The notes: generated by a model not told the origin, from the letters alone. A stretch of DNA of 64,000 nucleotides from an uncultured Pirellula sp. (GCA_903858115.1 CAIOHR010000432.1:62001-126000); one strand, 5' to 3'. Shown: positions 37,047-46,195, numbered from the stretch's first letter. Program-made: numbers and translations.

Positions 37047-37961
37047 ATGTTGTTTTCGCGTCGCGATTTTTTGTCTGCTTCCGTTGCTACAACAGCGATG
37101 GCGAGTGTCTCGTCACTCCGATCGAACGCTTCTGCATCCTCCCCCAAACCTAAGAAGCTGGTGTTGATCGCCGGCACTCCTAGCCACGGACCTGGAATGC
37201 ACGAGCACAACGCAGGAGTCCAACTCTTTCACCAATGTTTGTCTGGGATCGATGGCCTCGAAGTCACGTATCTATTGAATGGATACCCCAAGGATGATTC
37301 CATCCTTGATTCTGCAGATGGCCTCATGGTCTACGCCGATGGTGGCAAAGGACATCCGTTGGTTCAAGGGGATCGCTTGAATCGGATCAATGGACTCATT
37401 TCAAAAGGACTTGGTTTGTTTTGTTGTCACTTCGGAGTGGAAGTGCTCAAGGGAGAACCTGGTGACCGTTTCCGCGACTGGATCGGCGGTTGCTACGAAC
37501 ACGAATACTCCTGCAACCCGATGTGGAAGGCGGAGTTCAAGAATCTTCCGGAACATCCGATCACCCGAGGCGTTTCGAGTTTTTCGATCCACGACGAATG
37601 GTACTTCAACATGCGATTTCGCGACGCGATGCAAGGGGTGACTCCGATTCTTTCCGCAACGCCTTCAGATGAAACTCGCAATGGCCCATACGTTTATCCG
37701 AAAGGCCCTTACCCTCACATTCAAGATGCCAAGGGACGCATGGAACACTTGATGTGGTGCACGGATCGCGCGGACAACGGACGCGGAGTCGGTTTCACCG
37801 GCGGCCATTTCCACAAGAATTGGGCCGACGACAATTTCCGTAAACTCGTCCTCAACGCATTGCTCTGGATTTGCAAACACGAAGTCCCCTCAACCGGCGT
37901 CGAGTCCAAACTCACCGACGAAGACATGGCCAAGAATCTCGATCCTAAGAACAAGAAATAA
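37047..37961 (+). CDS. Tat-exported ThuA-like (trehalose-utilisation domain) protein
   Basis: A 304-residue protein. The N-terminus has a twin-arginine signal (SRRDFLSASVATTAMA), so export in folded form is expected. The mature part has a ThuA-type class I glutamine-amidotransferase-like fold: LVLIAGTPSHGPGMHEH at the start, LMVYADGGKGHP in the middle, GLFCCHFGVEVL at the nucleophile-elbow position, and a C-terminal GFTGGHFHKNW. ThuA domains in planctomycetes are linked to sugar metabolism, with no established reaction. It appears monocistronic. Only 40 bp separate it from the convergent sigma factor gene. Confidence 0.85.
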   Translation: MLFSRRDFLSASVATTAMASVSSLRSNASASSPKPKKLVLIAGTPSHGPGMHEHNAGVQLFHQCLSGIDGLEVTYLLNGYPKDDSILDSADGLMVYADGGKGHPLVQGDRLNRINGLISKGLGLFCCHFGVEVLKGEPGDRFRDWIGGCYEHEYSCNPMWKAEFKNLPEHPITRGVSSFSIHDEWYFNMRFRDAMQGVTPILSATPSDETRNGPYVYPKGPYPHIQDAKGRMEHLMWCTDRADNGRGVGFTGGHFHKNWADDNFRKLVLNALLWICKHEVPSTGVESKLTDEDMAKNLDPKNKK

Positions 37962-38001
37962 GGCTCGCATTCCTTCGAGCCAAATCAGGTTCGTTGCTGA
38001 C

Positions 38002-38562
38002 TCAATGCTCTATATCGCCGAGTTGCTGACGAAGCCGGCGAAGTATCCGGCTTCGCACTTGACGCACGGTTGCCGGTTGAATTTTGAACTCAGTCGCTAC
38101 CAAGTCTGTAGCGACTTGATCGATTACGCTTTTCATAAAGATTTCGAGCGAACGAGGCTCGAACTCGCAACGGATCTGATCCAACGCTCGCGAGACCAAG
38201 CTCTTTAACTCCGCAGCAGAACTTGGTTCAGCATCGCTATCTTGAAGATCGGGAATCTCCTTCAGCTTTTCCATTGCCGAGGTTCCGCCTTGAGGAAGCG
38301 AGTGCAAACGATTGCGACGGAGTTGATCATAGATCTTATTACGCGTGATCTTCCACAACCAACTGCGAAACGCTCCGTGGCTCTTTTTCGCATCATACGT
38401 TGGCAGAGCCCGACTGACCGCCGCGAACACATCCTGAATACAGTCCGCCGCAGAGTGCGAGTCTAGCTCGAATCGATAGCACCAGTGCGCAATCAACGGA
38501 CCATAAAGTTCCACCAATTCGTCCCACGCTCGCGATTCCTGGCAACGGACTCGCGAGATCAA
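38002..38562 (-). CDS. ECF-type RNA polymerase sigma factor, apparently truncated at the 5' end
   Basis: Region 2 is seen in the first half (AWDELVELYGPLIAHWC ... CIQDVFAAVSRAL ... FRSWLWKITRNKIYDQLRR) and region 4 in the last third (QPATVRQVRSRILRRLRQQLG). Planctomycete ECF factors of this type usually have several residues before SLLxRVR. Here an in-frame TGA lies seven codons upstream of the first possible start, a TTG at 38562, and no ATG is available. Homology stops at about 38568, exactly where the divergent kinase loses its N-lobe. In relatives, such sigma factors pair with protein kinases, so these two may once have formed one locus. Function after truncation is uncertain. Confidence 0.82.
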   Translation of the reverse strand: MISRVRCQESRAWDELVELYGPLIAHWCYRFELDSHSAADCIQDVFAAVSRALPTYDAKKSHGAFRSWLWKITRNKIYDQLRRNRLHSLPQGGTSAMEKLKEIPDLQDSDAEPSSAAELKSLVSRALDQIRCEFEPRSLEIFMKSVIDQVATDLVATEFKIQPATVRQVRSRILRRLRQQLGDIEH

Positions 38563-38576
38563 ACTGGCTCGATGGT

Positions 38577-41135
38577 ATGGACCTCAGTCGATTAGCTCGG
38601 CTAACAGGTCCATTCTCGATCGCCAATGCATGCAGCTTGATGCATTCCGTGGCCCTCGGTCTATCACACGCTCATGCTGCCGGGATCGTTCATCGCGATA
38701 TCAAGCCATCGAATCTCATGCTCAGTCGAAGCGGCCAGGTCAAGATATTGGACTTCGGCCTCGCACAAATCAGCTTGTGGGACAAAGCCTCCGCTGAACT
38801 AACGACCGTCGGTCAATTGATGGGAACGATCGACTATATGGCTCCCGAACAAGCGGAACGCGCCGACTCCGTCGACTATCGCGCCGATTTGTATTCACTG
38901 GGTGCAACATTGTTCAAGCTGCTTTGTGGGCGTGCTCCGTTGGCAGCAACTCCCGATTTGTCCCCACTCACGAAGCTGCGATTATTGGCAGCAACGGAAC
39001 CTCCACGTCTTTCAACCTTGCGACCTGATGCTCCTTTGGCGTTGGTCGGATTGGTTGGCAGTTTCCTGGCTCGCGATCCGTCGATGCGACCTGCAAGTGC
39101 GGCCCACGCCGCTGAGATGCTGGCTAAGTTTACTTCGGAAGCCGATTTGTCATCACTGATGCGAGAGGCAGATGAACGCGCGGTGAAGGAACCGATGCGC
39201 ATCGCGCCACCTTTGACGAGTATCGCAACACGAGAAGCAGCCACTCCTGCAACGACCGCATCGAGAGACGGCAGAGGACCATTCCTCCCTTGGGTGGCAA
39301 CGGCAGCAGCGTTCGCGTTTCTCTTCGCAGCAGGTGTGTTCATCACCCTCGAGACTCAGAAAGGCCAACTCGTGATCGAGTCGATCGATGCCAATGTTGA
39401 TATCAAGGTGTCGAAAGCTGGAAAAGTTTACGATTCCGTTCAGCTTCTACCCGGTGCGAATACGACGCGACTCTTCGCAGGTAACTACGAGGTATCGATT
39501 GGGACCGGTAGCGATCGATTTCAATTGGACCGAGACACGATCGAGATCAAACGAGGCGAAACGGTGATCGCCAGAGTCTTATCGTCTAACACACATGCAA
39601 CGAAATCGCTACCTGTGCCGACGAAGGAAATCGCTTCCACGGAAGCAAAGCTCCCTGCCGTAAGTGAGACAGTGTATAACGGCAAGACTCTCTCGATGTG
39701 GTTGGACGAATTCGATCGCGAACGCAGTGAGAAAGCGATACAGAGCTCGCTCGAAGCCATTCAGGCACTCGCCACCGATTCCAATCAAGATCAAATCGTG
39801 GAAGCCATACTAGCGTCGCTTCCTTCCCATCCTCCTGTAAATGACTTTGATGCATTCATTTGTATTTGGCAAGTTGTTAAAGTTCCCGAAAGTTATGAGC
39901 GGCATTTGGTCAAGACTTTAAACACAAACAATGATGCTTGGATCAAAAGAGTTCTTCAGTATAGCGCGCTGCGTTGGAGGCAAAATGTGAAGCTCAGCGT
40001 GGAGCAGCTCCCGATCCTGGACTGGGCTGCTAAGAATATCTTGACCATGCATGGCACCACAAGTCGTGAACTTGTAGAGGCGGCTGGGAATTATTATGCG
40101 ACAGCATTCAACACCATAGACTTGGAGCAAACGCTAGAAGCCAAGTACCTCAATCTCGTAAGCGAACACCCTCAACTAGGGCCCGACTTTTGGCTTCAGT
40201 TTACCCCCTTTCCTCCTTTTACTGCCAATAGAAGTAAAGACTCAAAGTGGAATCCGAGATTTGCGAGTCTCATCGAGTCCAAAGCAGCAAAGTACTTCCT
40301 CGATATGACGATTTCAGAACGCCATGTCGCTCAATCCGCGATGTTGCTGGCAAGTCTCCTGGGCGATACCGATACGAGTGGACGGCAAAAGATCGATCGT
40401 TCGGCAGAACTCATTCCAGTGCTTGCCAAGCGGTTGCATGAACTAGCAAAAACGCCACAGAGGCTTAGCGAAATGATTGATGTCGACCAAGCCTTCGGTA
40501 GTTTAACCGTGCCAGTGTTCAAACTTCCACAGTTCATTCCAGCTCAGCTTGGCACATCGGTAGCCGTGTCCTCATCAAATCCAGCAAAGTGTATTCTCGT
40601 ACTTGAGTTGTTTGGCTTGGTAGAACGCCTTCAAGCAACAGACGCTTGCATGGACGACATCCGCTTGATTCGAAAAGCGACGGAAGTCAAAGCTATGGAA
40701 GGTGTGAGAAAACTAACAAAAGGCCAGTCCACGAACCCAAGAATTCAGCCGACCCCTCTTCAAATTAACATCTCTTGGCCGTCCGCAATATTGACGGTGA
40801 ATGGTGCGCAAGTCGTTTCTAAAAAAGAGCTACTTGCGATAGCTATCTGCGGGCGTGCCGAAAGTTTTTTGCCCACCGCAGAGCGCGACGCACTTCACGC
40901 AGGTCAAAAGAAGCACCTGCTAGGCTATGAGATTATTGACAAAATGGACTCACTCGACAAAAACACCGATGGCTTCCTTAGCAAAGACGAAGCCCCATTT
41001 GCGAATTTTGACACAATAGACGTAAACGGCGATGAACAACTATCGAAAGACGAGTTTCTTGAGCACTCGATGGCAAAAGGCATCCCGCAATCTGTCCCTC
41101 AATCCAGTTTTCCACCTTCTCCACGGAAGCGCTGA
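38577..41135 (+). CDS. Membrane Ser/Thr protein kinase lacking its N-lobe, with C-terminal EF-hands
   Basis: An 852-residue frame starting in the middle of a Hanks-type kinase. Present: HRDIKPSN catalytic loop, DFGLAQ, APEQ and C-lobe helices. Missing: glycine loop, the VAIK lysine and the helix-C glutamate. Upstream in-frame codons (ending LDGMDL) show no N-lobe. A transmembrane helix lies at about 237-258, followed by a PEGA-like segment (LLPGANTTRLFAGNYEV), a YNGKTLSMWLDEF block with helical repeats, and two EF-hand loops near the end (DKNTDGFLSKDE, DVNGDEQLSKDE). Without the ATP-anchoring lysine it is probably a pseudokinase or a decaying gene. Part of its 3' region is duplicated at 45775-46185. 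Confidence 0.85.
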   Translation: MDLSRLARLTGPFSIANACSLMHSVALGLSHAHAAGIVHRDIKPSNLMLSRSGQVKILDFGLAQISLWDKASAELTTVGQLMGTIDYMAPEQAERADSVDYRADLYSLGATLFKLLCGRAPLAATPDLSPLTKLRLLAATEPPRLSTLRPDAPLALVGLVGSFLARDPSMRPASAAHAAEMLAKFTSEADLSSLMREADERAVKEPMRIAPPLTSIATREAATPATTASRDGRGPFLPWVATAAAFAFLFAAGVFITLETQKGQLVIESIDANVDIKVSKAGKVYDSVQLLPGANTTRLFAGNYEVSIGTGSDRFQLDRDTIEIKRGETVIARVLSSNTHATKSLPVPTKEIASTEAKLPAVSETVYNGKTLSMWLDEFDRERSEKAIQSSLEAIQALATDSNQDQIVEAILASLPSHPPVNDFDAFICIWQVVKVPESYERHLVKTLNTNNDAWIKRVLQYSALRWRQNVKLSVEQLPILDWAAKNILTMHGTTSRELVEAAGNYYATAFNTIDLEQTLEAKYLNLVSEHPQLGPDFWLQFTPFPPFTANRSKDSKWNPRFASLIESKAAKYFLDMTISERHVAQSAMLLASLLGDTDTSGRQKIDRSAELIPVLAKRLHELAKTPQRLSEMIDVDQAFGSLTVPVFKLPQFIPAQLGTSVAVSSSNPAKCILVLELFGLVERLQATDACMDDIRLIRKATEVKAMEGVRKLTKGQSTNPRIQPTPLQINISWPSAILTVNGAQVVSKKELLAIAICGRAESFLPTAERDALHAGQKKHLLGYEIIDKMDSLDKNTDGFLSKDEAPFANFDTIDVNGDEQLSKDEFLEHSMAKGIPQSVPQSSFPPSPRKR

Positions 41136-41256
41136 TCGCCCGCCAAATCTCAAGCATTATAAAGCCGATTCCGTAGCCAAAGCCGCCAGTGCATCACTCT
41201 TGGTGTGCGATGGCAGACGAGCCAGAACAACGAAACCACGTTGAATCAAAAAGCGA

Positions 41257-42408
41257 TCAAACAAAGCACTTACGAACTTTCTTCTGCCCCGGCTGGAACT
41301 TGCGCACTCCCAAGATCGCTTCCTCCCGCATCCGATCCGGTGATCCAGGCCCGCGGCTCTTGCCAAAGTACTGCTTAAAGTTCCATACCAAATCGCACCA
41401 CATCCCCTCTGCAATCCCCAGCTTTGCCAAAATCGGTGCAAAATCGACCGTGATCTTGCCCTTCTTTTCCTCCCGCCCTTGCCTGCCTGTCCAGTACAAC
41501 AGCGCGAGGTAGTCTTCTAAACTCATATTCAAGAACCCCTTGTCGCTCGCCCGCACCCCATCCTTGTTTACTGCCGGCCCCGTGACTCGCGGATTAAACT
41601 CCATCGGTGCCAGCCACCCGTCGCGCGCAATTCGCGGTCCTCGCCGTGCCTTAGCGGCTTTTCGGCGTTTCGTCAGATCGTCGGGGGTGCTGTTCTTGAG
41701 TATCTTTGCAGCATCTTCTCGATTGATCGCCTGCATCGGAGCGGCAGCCGACTCTATGGTCTTGCCTTGCGCAGCCTTAATCCGATCGTACGCTGACGTA
41801 AATGTCGAAGTCTCTGGCGATTCCGCCATAGCAGCCCGAACCGGATTCAAATCCACATACATGCAACATGCCAGTAACGCTGCCTCGTCGAGAAGCCGCT
41901 GCGCTTTGAACCGCCCTTCCCAGAAGCAGCCTGTGCATTTCTCTTGTTTGTTGGCAAATCGAGCGATCGGCTCCGAAAGTGCTTTCATAAACCAAGATGC
42001 ATCGGACAATCGAAGCCGAATGATCGCCATCCGCTCCGGATTGTTCGCTAGCGAATCCACGTCCATCGTGGTAGGATCTCCTAACTGTTCCTCGATCCGT
42101 TTCCCTGGGAAGATCTGCAACCATCGAAGAGCAACTTGTCTATCGGACCAAGTGGCGACGACATCTGGTCTAGTCCTCAGCACAACGTGCAGGTGATTGG
42201 ATAGAATAGCGTAAGTCAGAACATCGATCCCGAATACAGATGCTAGCTTTTCAATCCGCTGACGAATCCATTCCTTTCTATAGGAATAGTCGGTCCCAGT
42301 AACGGAATCCACGCCGCTAAGGTAAGCCCTGCGGACGCATCTTTGCGTACAGTGTAAAATTGAAATTTCCTGCGGGCGAAACACTTCTGAACGTAACGGT
42401 CTTGGCAT
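41257..42408 (-). CDS. RAYT/Y1-type HUH transposase
   Basis: A 383-residue protein from ATG 42408, preceded by AGGGGAG seven bases upstream. A longer frame upstream is unlikely to be used. The HUH metal-binding motif is in LSNHLHVVLRT and the catalytic tyrosine in MYVDLNPVRA, as in REP-associated tyrosine transposases (TnpA_REP). A long C-terminal extension, including a Lys/Arg-rich tail, exceeds the roughly 150-220 aa of E. coli RAYT. A short palindrome (GTGCCTGGCAC, 42459-42469) lies just upstream. It sits against the broken 3' end of another transposase gene, so it may have inserted there. Confidence 0.87.
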   Translation of the reverse strand: MPRPLRSEVFRPQEISILHCTQRCVRRAYLSGVDSVTGTDYSYRKEWIRQRIEKLASVFGIDVLTYAILSNHLHVVLRTRPDVVATWSDRQVALRWLQIFPGKRIEEQLGDPTTMDVDSLANNPERMAIIRLRLSDASWFMKALSEPIARFANKQEKCTGCFWEGRFKAQRLLDEAALLACCMYVDLNPVRAAMAESPETSTFTSAYDRIKAAQGKTIESAAAPMQAINREDAAKILKNSTPDDLTKRRKAAKARRGPRIARDGWLAPMEFNPRVTGPAVNKDGVRASDKGFLNMSLEDYLALLYWTGRQGREEKKGKITVDFAPILAKLGIAEGMWCDLVWNFKQYFGKSRGPGSPDRMREEAILGVRKFQPGQKKVRKCFV

Positions 42409-42442
42409 AACAAACTCCCCTTTGCAACCAATTCTACCACCC

Positions 42443-43267
42443 TCACCCAGAAATACAAGTGCCTGGCACAAAAAAATTCTCTTTATCGAGTTTTGATTCA
42501 CATTGCTGCTCGAAAACGACAGCCATCATTTGATACGAAGGCAGGGCACCTAACACTTTGTGCTTTGCAAATCTCGTGACAAGGGAGTACATTTCTTGCG
42601 CAACGGTGAGGCGGTGAACCGTCCAATCCTCGTCCTTCTTCCAGCTTCCAAACAGCTGGTTGCGGCTTGGCTCGTAGCGATTGCGTAGGTCTTCAGGAAG
42701 CTCGAGGTAAGCGGCTTCATCTAAGCGTCGAAGCGGGATCAAGAAGCCTTTGATGGCGACTCCCATTAATCGTGTCCGGCCAAACGTAGCCATGTTGCTT
42801 TGCACATGCGTTGAATCGAGGCGCTGCCGAGAAACGTCGAGTTCCAATCGTTCGACAAGCTTGACCGTTACCTGCTGCATAATCTGGCTGGCCAGTTCGT
42901 CTTCACGAAAGAGTTTGTTGTATCGTTCGACAGTTCTCTCGCACATACTTTGCTGATGTGGCTTCAGTTTCAATGCATACTGAATGGATACATCGAACAT
43001 GTAGCTATCGGCCGCGCGTTCATTAGACCAGTTCATGAACTCTTTGATTAACAACAGTCCGGCAACCGAGTAGAGTTCTTTGGTAGGACGCCCTATCACA
43101 TGATGAAAATGTGCGGCCAAAGCATCGGCAGGCATCAATTCCAAAATAACCTTGCGAAACAAAAACTGCCACGACGATTGAAGTCGCCGTAACGCGACTG
43201 GCGAGAGGATGTCACCAAACTCGCTTGCAGATTGAACTTGATTTGGATCGACCAAGAGCCGGACCAT
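42443..43267 (-). pseudogene. Truncated DUF772 (IS1182/IS5-like) transposase
   Basis: The start at ATG 43267 has a perfect AGGAGG eight bases upstream. The N-terminal DUF772 domain is clear (FHHVIGRPTKELYSVAGLLLIKEF ... DVSIQYAL), with a following QRLDSTHVQSN segment carrying the first catalytic Asp. After about 265 residues the homology ends and the frame runs into PGTCISG, which is encoded by the palindrome next to the RAYT gene. The C-terminal part with the remaining DDE residues is absent, so it cannot encode an active transposase. Its upstream end keeps a terminal repeat at 43359-43377. Confidence 0.85.
42459..42469. repeat. Palindrome GTGCCTGGCAC beside RAYT gene
   Basis: A perfect 5-bp inverted repeat around a central T, 50 bp upstream of the RAYT start codon. 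RAYT transposases recognise short palindromic (REP) ends, so this is a candidate element end. It coincides with the point where the DUF772 transposase loses homology. Confidence 0.5.
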
Positions 43268-43358
43268 GGCACTAACCTCCTGGCAACGGATTGAACCAAA
43301 GTCCATTAAACAGCTTCTGCAAACGCTAGCTTTTGTGAAAGGCAATATTTCCCCCCCC

Positions 43359-43377
43359 GACTTTTGTCGGCTGTGTC
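43359..43377 (-). mobile_element. Terminal inverted repeat of the truncated DUF772 insertion sequence
   Basis: Read on the minus strand it is GACACAGCCGACAAAAGTC, about 90 bp upstream of the transposase start. It is identical over 18 bases to the left end of the small palindromic element at 45635 and close to the ends of the other copies. The opposite end of this insertion sequence is missing. Confidence 0.75.
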
Positions 43378-43684
43378 CTATCGCGAGCAATCGATTCCTC
43401 GGATTTCATTGGATCAGAACACTAATCTTCACTAATCTCCGCTAATAAAGAAAAGCAGTAGGATCGTGGTCGCTTTAGATTAGTGTGAATTAGCGTCGAT
43501 TAGGTTGCCAGCCAGTCTGGCTATTCTCGTTAGTTGAAAGTTACTAACCATGGTAAGTGTTCGTTCGCCGTGTTGTCGACCAAGCAGCCTGCAATTTGCA
43601 GGCTGAGCCTTGGTAGACGATGACGTCAGCCGTAGCGCAAGCGAACTCGATTCGGCCTCGTTACCTAAGTAGGGAGTGGTCAAG
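43378..43684. other. Spacer between insertion sequence end and group II intron, with two hairpins
   Basis: No gene is seen. An imperfect inverted repeat (14 of 17) pairs CTAATCTTCACTAATCT at 43422-43438 with 43477-43493. A stronger hairpin at 43579-43614 has ACCAAG/CTTGGT outer arms and 9-bp CAGCCTGCA/TGCAGGCTG inner arms around ATT. It has no T-tract, so it is not a typical terminator. Confidence 0.6.
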
Positions 43685-43988
43685 GTGCCTAATCATCTTA
43701 AACCAACACTGGCTGGGAAGTAACGAACAATTGCACCAGTCAGGCTCCCCGGGGTGATAGGAGACAGCGGGCGTCAAATGAATAGTCAAGGCTTCTGGGA
43801 GAGCCACCTGGTGGTTACTGTGCAGAGCATGCGCTTTGACTAACCTGTCGTCGGAATCAATAACGACTAACAGGGCCAGCGTGGAAGTCGGAGAGGGGAA
43901 TACGAGCGAAGAAGTCAGAGAAACACTGACCGAGCAAAGTCCCCTTAGCTTTTAACATGCAAGTCCGCTAAACGTAAGGAAAACCCGC

Positions 43989-45370
43989 TTGGACCATCAT
44001 CCCACTACGGAAGAACCGAAAAACGAAGACCTACCCCCTGTGCCACCTGAGCCTAGTTTGGAATGGTGGGCAGTAAGAAGTAAAGTCAAGTTGCCGGTGA
44101 AAGTTGCCGAACTGCGGCGGAAGCTATATCTGAAGGCTAAACAAGAGTCGAAGTTTCGATTCTACGCTCTGTACGATCGCATCTATCGACGCGACGTACT
44201 TACTGCGGCTTGGTGGATTGTTCTCGCGAAGAATAAATCTCCCGGACTTGACGGCGTAACCTGCCAAGACATCGTGGATGCTCCTGGTGGTGCCAACAAG
44301 TACCTGGATGATCTTCACGAATCGCTCAAGAACAAAACCTACAAACCGGATCGTGTCCTACGGGCTTACATTGACAAGCCTGATGGCGGTAAGAGACCGC
44401 TTGGTATACCGACGATGCGCGATCGAATCGTGCAGACCGCAGCTGTTGTGATACTAGAGTCCATCTTTGAGGCGGACTTCCTGGATACCTCGTATGCTTA
44501 CCGCCCAGGGCGTGACGCAAACGATGCGGTCCAAGCGATAGCAGGACACCTGCGAGAGGGTTATCGAGAGGTCTATGATGCCGACCTGAAAGGTTACTTT
44601 GACTCCATTCCACACGCTAAGTTACTTCTAGCAATCGAGAAGCGTATTGCGGATCGCGCAGTACTGCAATTGATCCAGATGTGGCTCCGATGTGAATTGG
44701 AAGAAACAGACTCTGATGGTAAGAAACATGTCACTCGATCGCAGAGAGGAACGCCGCAAGGTGGGGTGATTTCCGCCTTACTTTCGAACGTGTACCTACA
44801 CTGGTTCGAAGTTGCTTTCCATAAAGAATCTGGTCCCGCTCACTTTGCGAAGGCGAAGATCGTACGCTATGCGGACGATTTCGTCGTGCTGGCTCGCTAT
44901 CAAGGCAGACAGCTTCGTCAGTGGCTGGAAACGACATTGGAAGACCGATTTGAACTTACGATCAATCGAGACAAGACGAGAGTGTTCAATCTGAACGTAC
45001 CTGGACATTCGTTGGACTTTGTTAGCTATACATTTCGTTACGATCAAGACTTGAGTGGTGGCAGACATCGATATCTTAACATTTTTCCAAGCCGTAAAGC
45101 TTTGGCAAAAGCGCGATCCGCCACTTCACCCGACCAAGCCGCAGTTTTATGCCGATCGTCCCAATGATAGCTGATATCAACCGATGGCAGACGGGATGGG
45201 TTAACTACTTTCGTATCGGCTACCCGCGCAAGGCGTTTCGAGCCATCCATGCCTATACGGTGGAGAAGCTTACGAAACACCTCAAGCGGCGAAGTCAGCG
45301 ACCCTATCGGCCTCCTGAGGGGAAGTCGTTCTATGCTCACTTGCATGACCTTGGTCTGCGACGTCCGTGA
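43989..45370 (+). pseudogene. Group II intron reverse transcriptase/maturase with a frameshift
   Basis: The reverse transcriptase domains are intact through the catalytic YADDF motif (NKSPGLDGV, KRPLGIPTMRDRIVQ, RGTPQGGVIS, KIVRYADDFVVL). At about 45111-45116 the frame slips: frame one continues into unrelated ARSATSPDQ and stops at 45167. Frame two continues the family with IRHFTRPSRSFMPIVPMI, then the maturase X domain (GWVNYFRIGYPRKAFRAI) and the usual YRPPEGKSFYAHLHDLGLRRP end. One missing base would restore one protein. No HNH endonuclease domain is present. Confidence 0.88.
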
Positions 45371-45419
45371 ACGACTTAGCAACTATCCTTGGTAATGCCT
45401 TCAGACGAAGTTACTGCGA

Positions 45420-45452
45420 AAGCCGTATATGGGAAATCTGTACGTACGGTTT
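45420..45452 (+). ncRNA. Group II intron domain V
   Basis: The catalytic hairpin reads AGCCGTA (45421-45427) pairing with TACGGTT (45446-45452), with the GGGAAATC loop region of bacterial introns between them. It ends in GGTTTGACGAGGGG, as is common in bacterial introns. Confidence 0.75.
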
Positions 45453-45634
45453 GACGAGGGGGAGGGCTCGGCCAAAAGCCGACCCTCTCTACTCTACTGT
45501 TCCAGTTTGTTCAAGGCGCTAAACTTTGCATTCTAGCAATGACCATGTTCGGCCTTCGTACGTTAGTCTCATCGGGTGCGTTTCCCGGAGGAAATGGGCA
45601 ACAAAGGATATGCACAGTGTATTGCATTTGTTTT

Positions 45635-45753
45635 GACACAGCCGACAAAAGTTAAAGTAGGCACATTCCATGTGCCGTCCACCTAGAATCCCTGCAAACC
45701 TTGAAGAGCGGACGGCACGACGGAGCTTGCCTGCTACTTTTGTCGGCGGTGTC
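45635..45753. mobile_element. Palindromic MITE-like element, copy 2 (best preserved)
   Basis: A 119-bp element with terminal inverted repeats GACACAGCCGACAAAAGT and ACTTTTGTCGGCGGTGTC (17 of 18 complementary). An inner inverted pair TGCCGTCC/GGACGGCA means almost the whole element can fold into one hairpin. There is no coding capacity. The ends match the DUF772 insertion sequence at 43359-43377. It lies 22 bp before the kinase-fragment pseudogene. Confidence 0.85.
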
Positions 45754-45774
45754 TAAAGAATTCTACTGAAGGAT

Positions 45775-46185
45775 TCTAAAGATCGTGCGGCAGAACTTAT
45801 TCCAGTACTTGCCAAGCGGTTGCATGAACTAGCAAAAACGCCACAACGGCTTCACGAAATGATTGATGTTGACTAGGTGTTCTATGAGTTAACCGTGCCA
45901 GCGTTCAAACTTCCACAATTCCTTCCAGCGCAGCTTGCTGTAACCGTGCCCTCACCCAATCCAGCGAAATGTATTCTCGTGCTTGAGCTGTTCGACTCAA
46001 TTGAACGCCTTCAAGCAACAGACGCTTGCATGGACGACATTCGCTTGATTCAAAAAGCGACGGAAGCCAAAGCTATGGACGGCGCAAGAAAACTGGCGAA
46101 ACGACAAGGGAGCGATTCGAGGACAAGACAGCAAATGCAGCTCTCGGGATTGAGGTACGAAATCAAATGGCCCTTGGGAACTTAA
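45775..46185 (+). pseudogene. Degenerate copy of the kinase C-terminal region
   Basis: About 135 codons closely match residues about 605-735 of the kinase gene at 38577-41135. Shared stretches include LIPVLAKRLHELAKTPQRL, AKCILVLELF and ERLQATDACMDDIRLI. An in-frame TAG at 45874-45876 interrupts it and it ends with WPLGT and TAA. The kinase domain, membrane helix and EF-hands are absent. It is not an exact copy, so it is either the remnant of a second, older kinase gene or an old duplication. Confidence 0.88.
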
Positions 46186-46195
46186 GAAGTTTGGT

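Larger units (their letters stand above)
43685..45497 (+). mobile_element. Group II intron with frameshifted maturase
   Basis: The 5' boundary is placed at GTGCCT (consensus GTGYG), which is tentative. About 300 nt of structured non-coding sequence (domains I-III) precede the reverse transcriptase. Downstream are a domain V hairpin (45420-45452) and a domain VI-like stem (45462-45487, GAGGG...CCCTC). The 3' end is near CTCTAC at about 45497. The encoded protein is broken by a frameshift, so splicing may rely on a maturase from elsewhere, if it occurs at all. Confidence 0.75.

Noticed and set aside
43579..43614. Rho-independent terminator before the group II intron
   Set aside because: The hairpin is strong but no T-tract follows, so it is reported only as a stem-loop.
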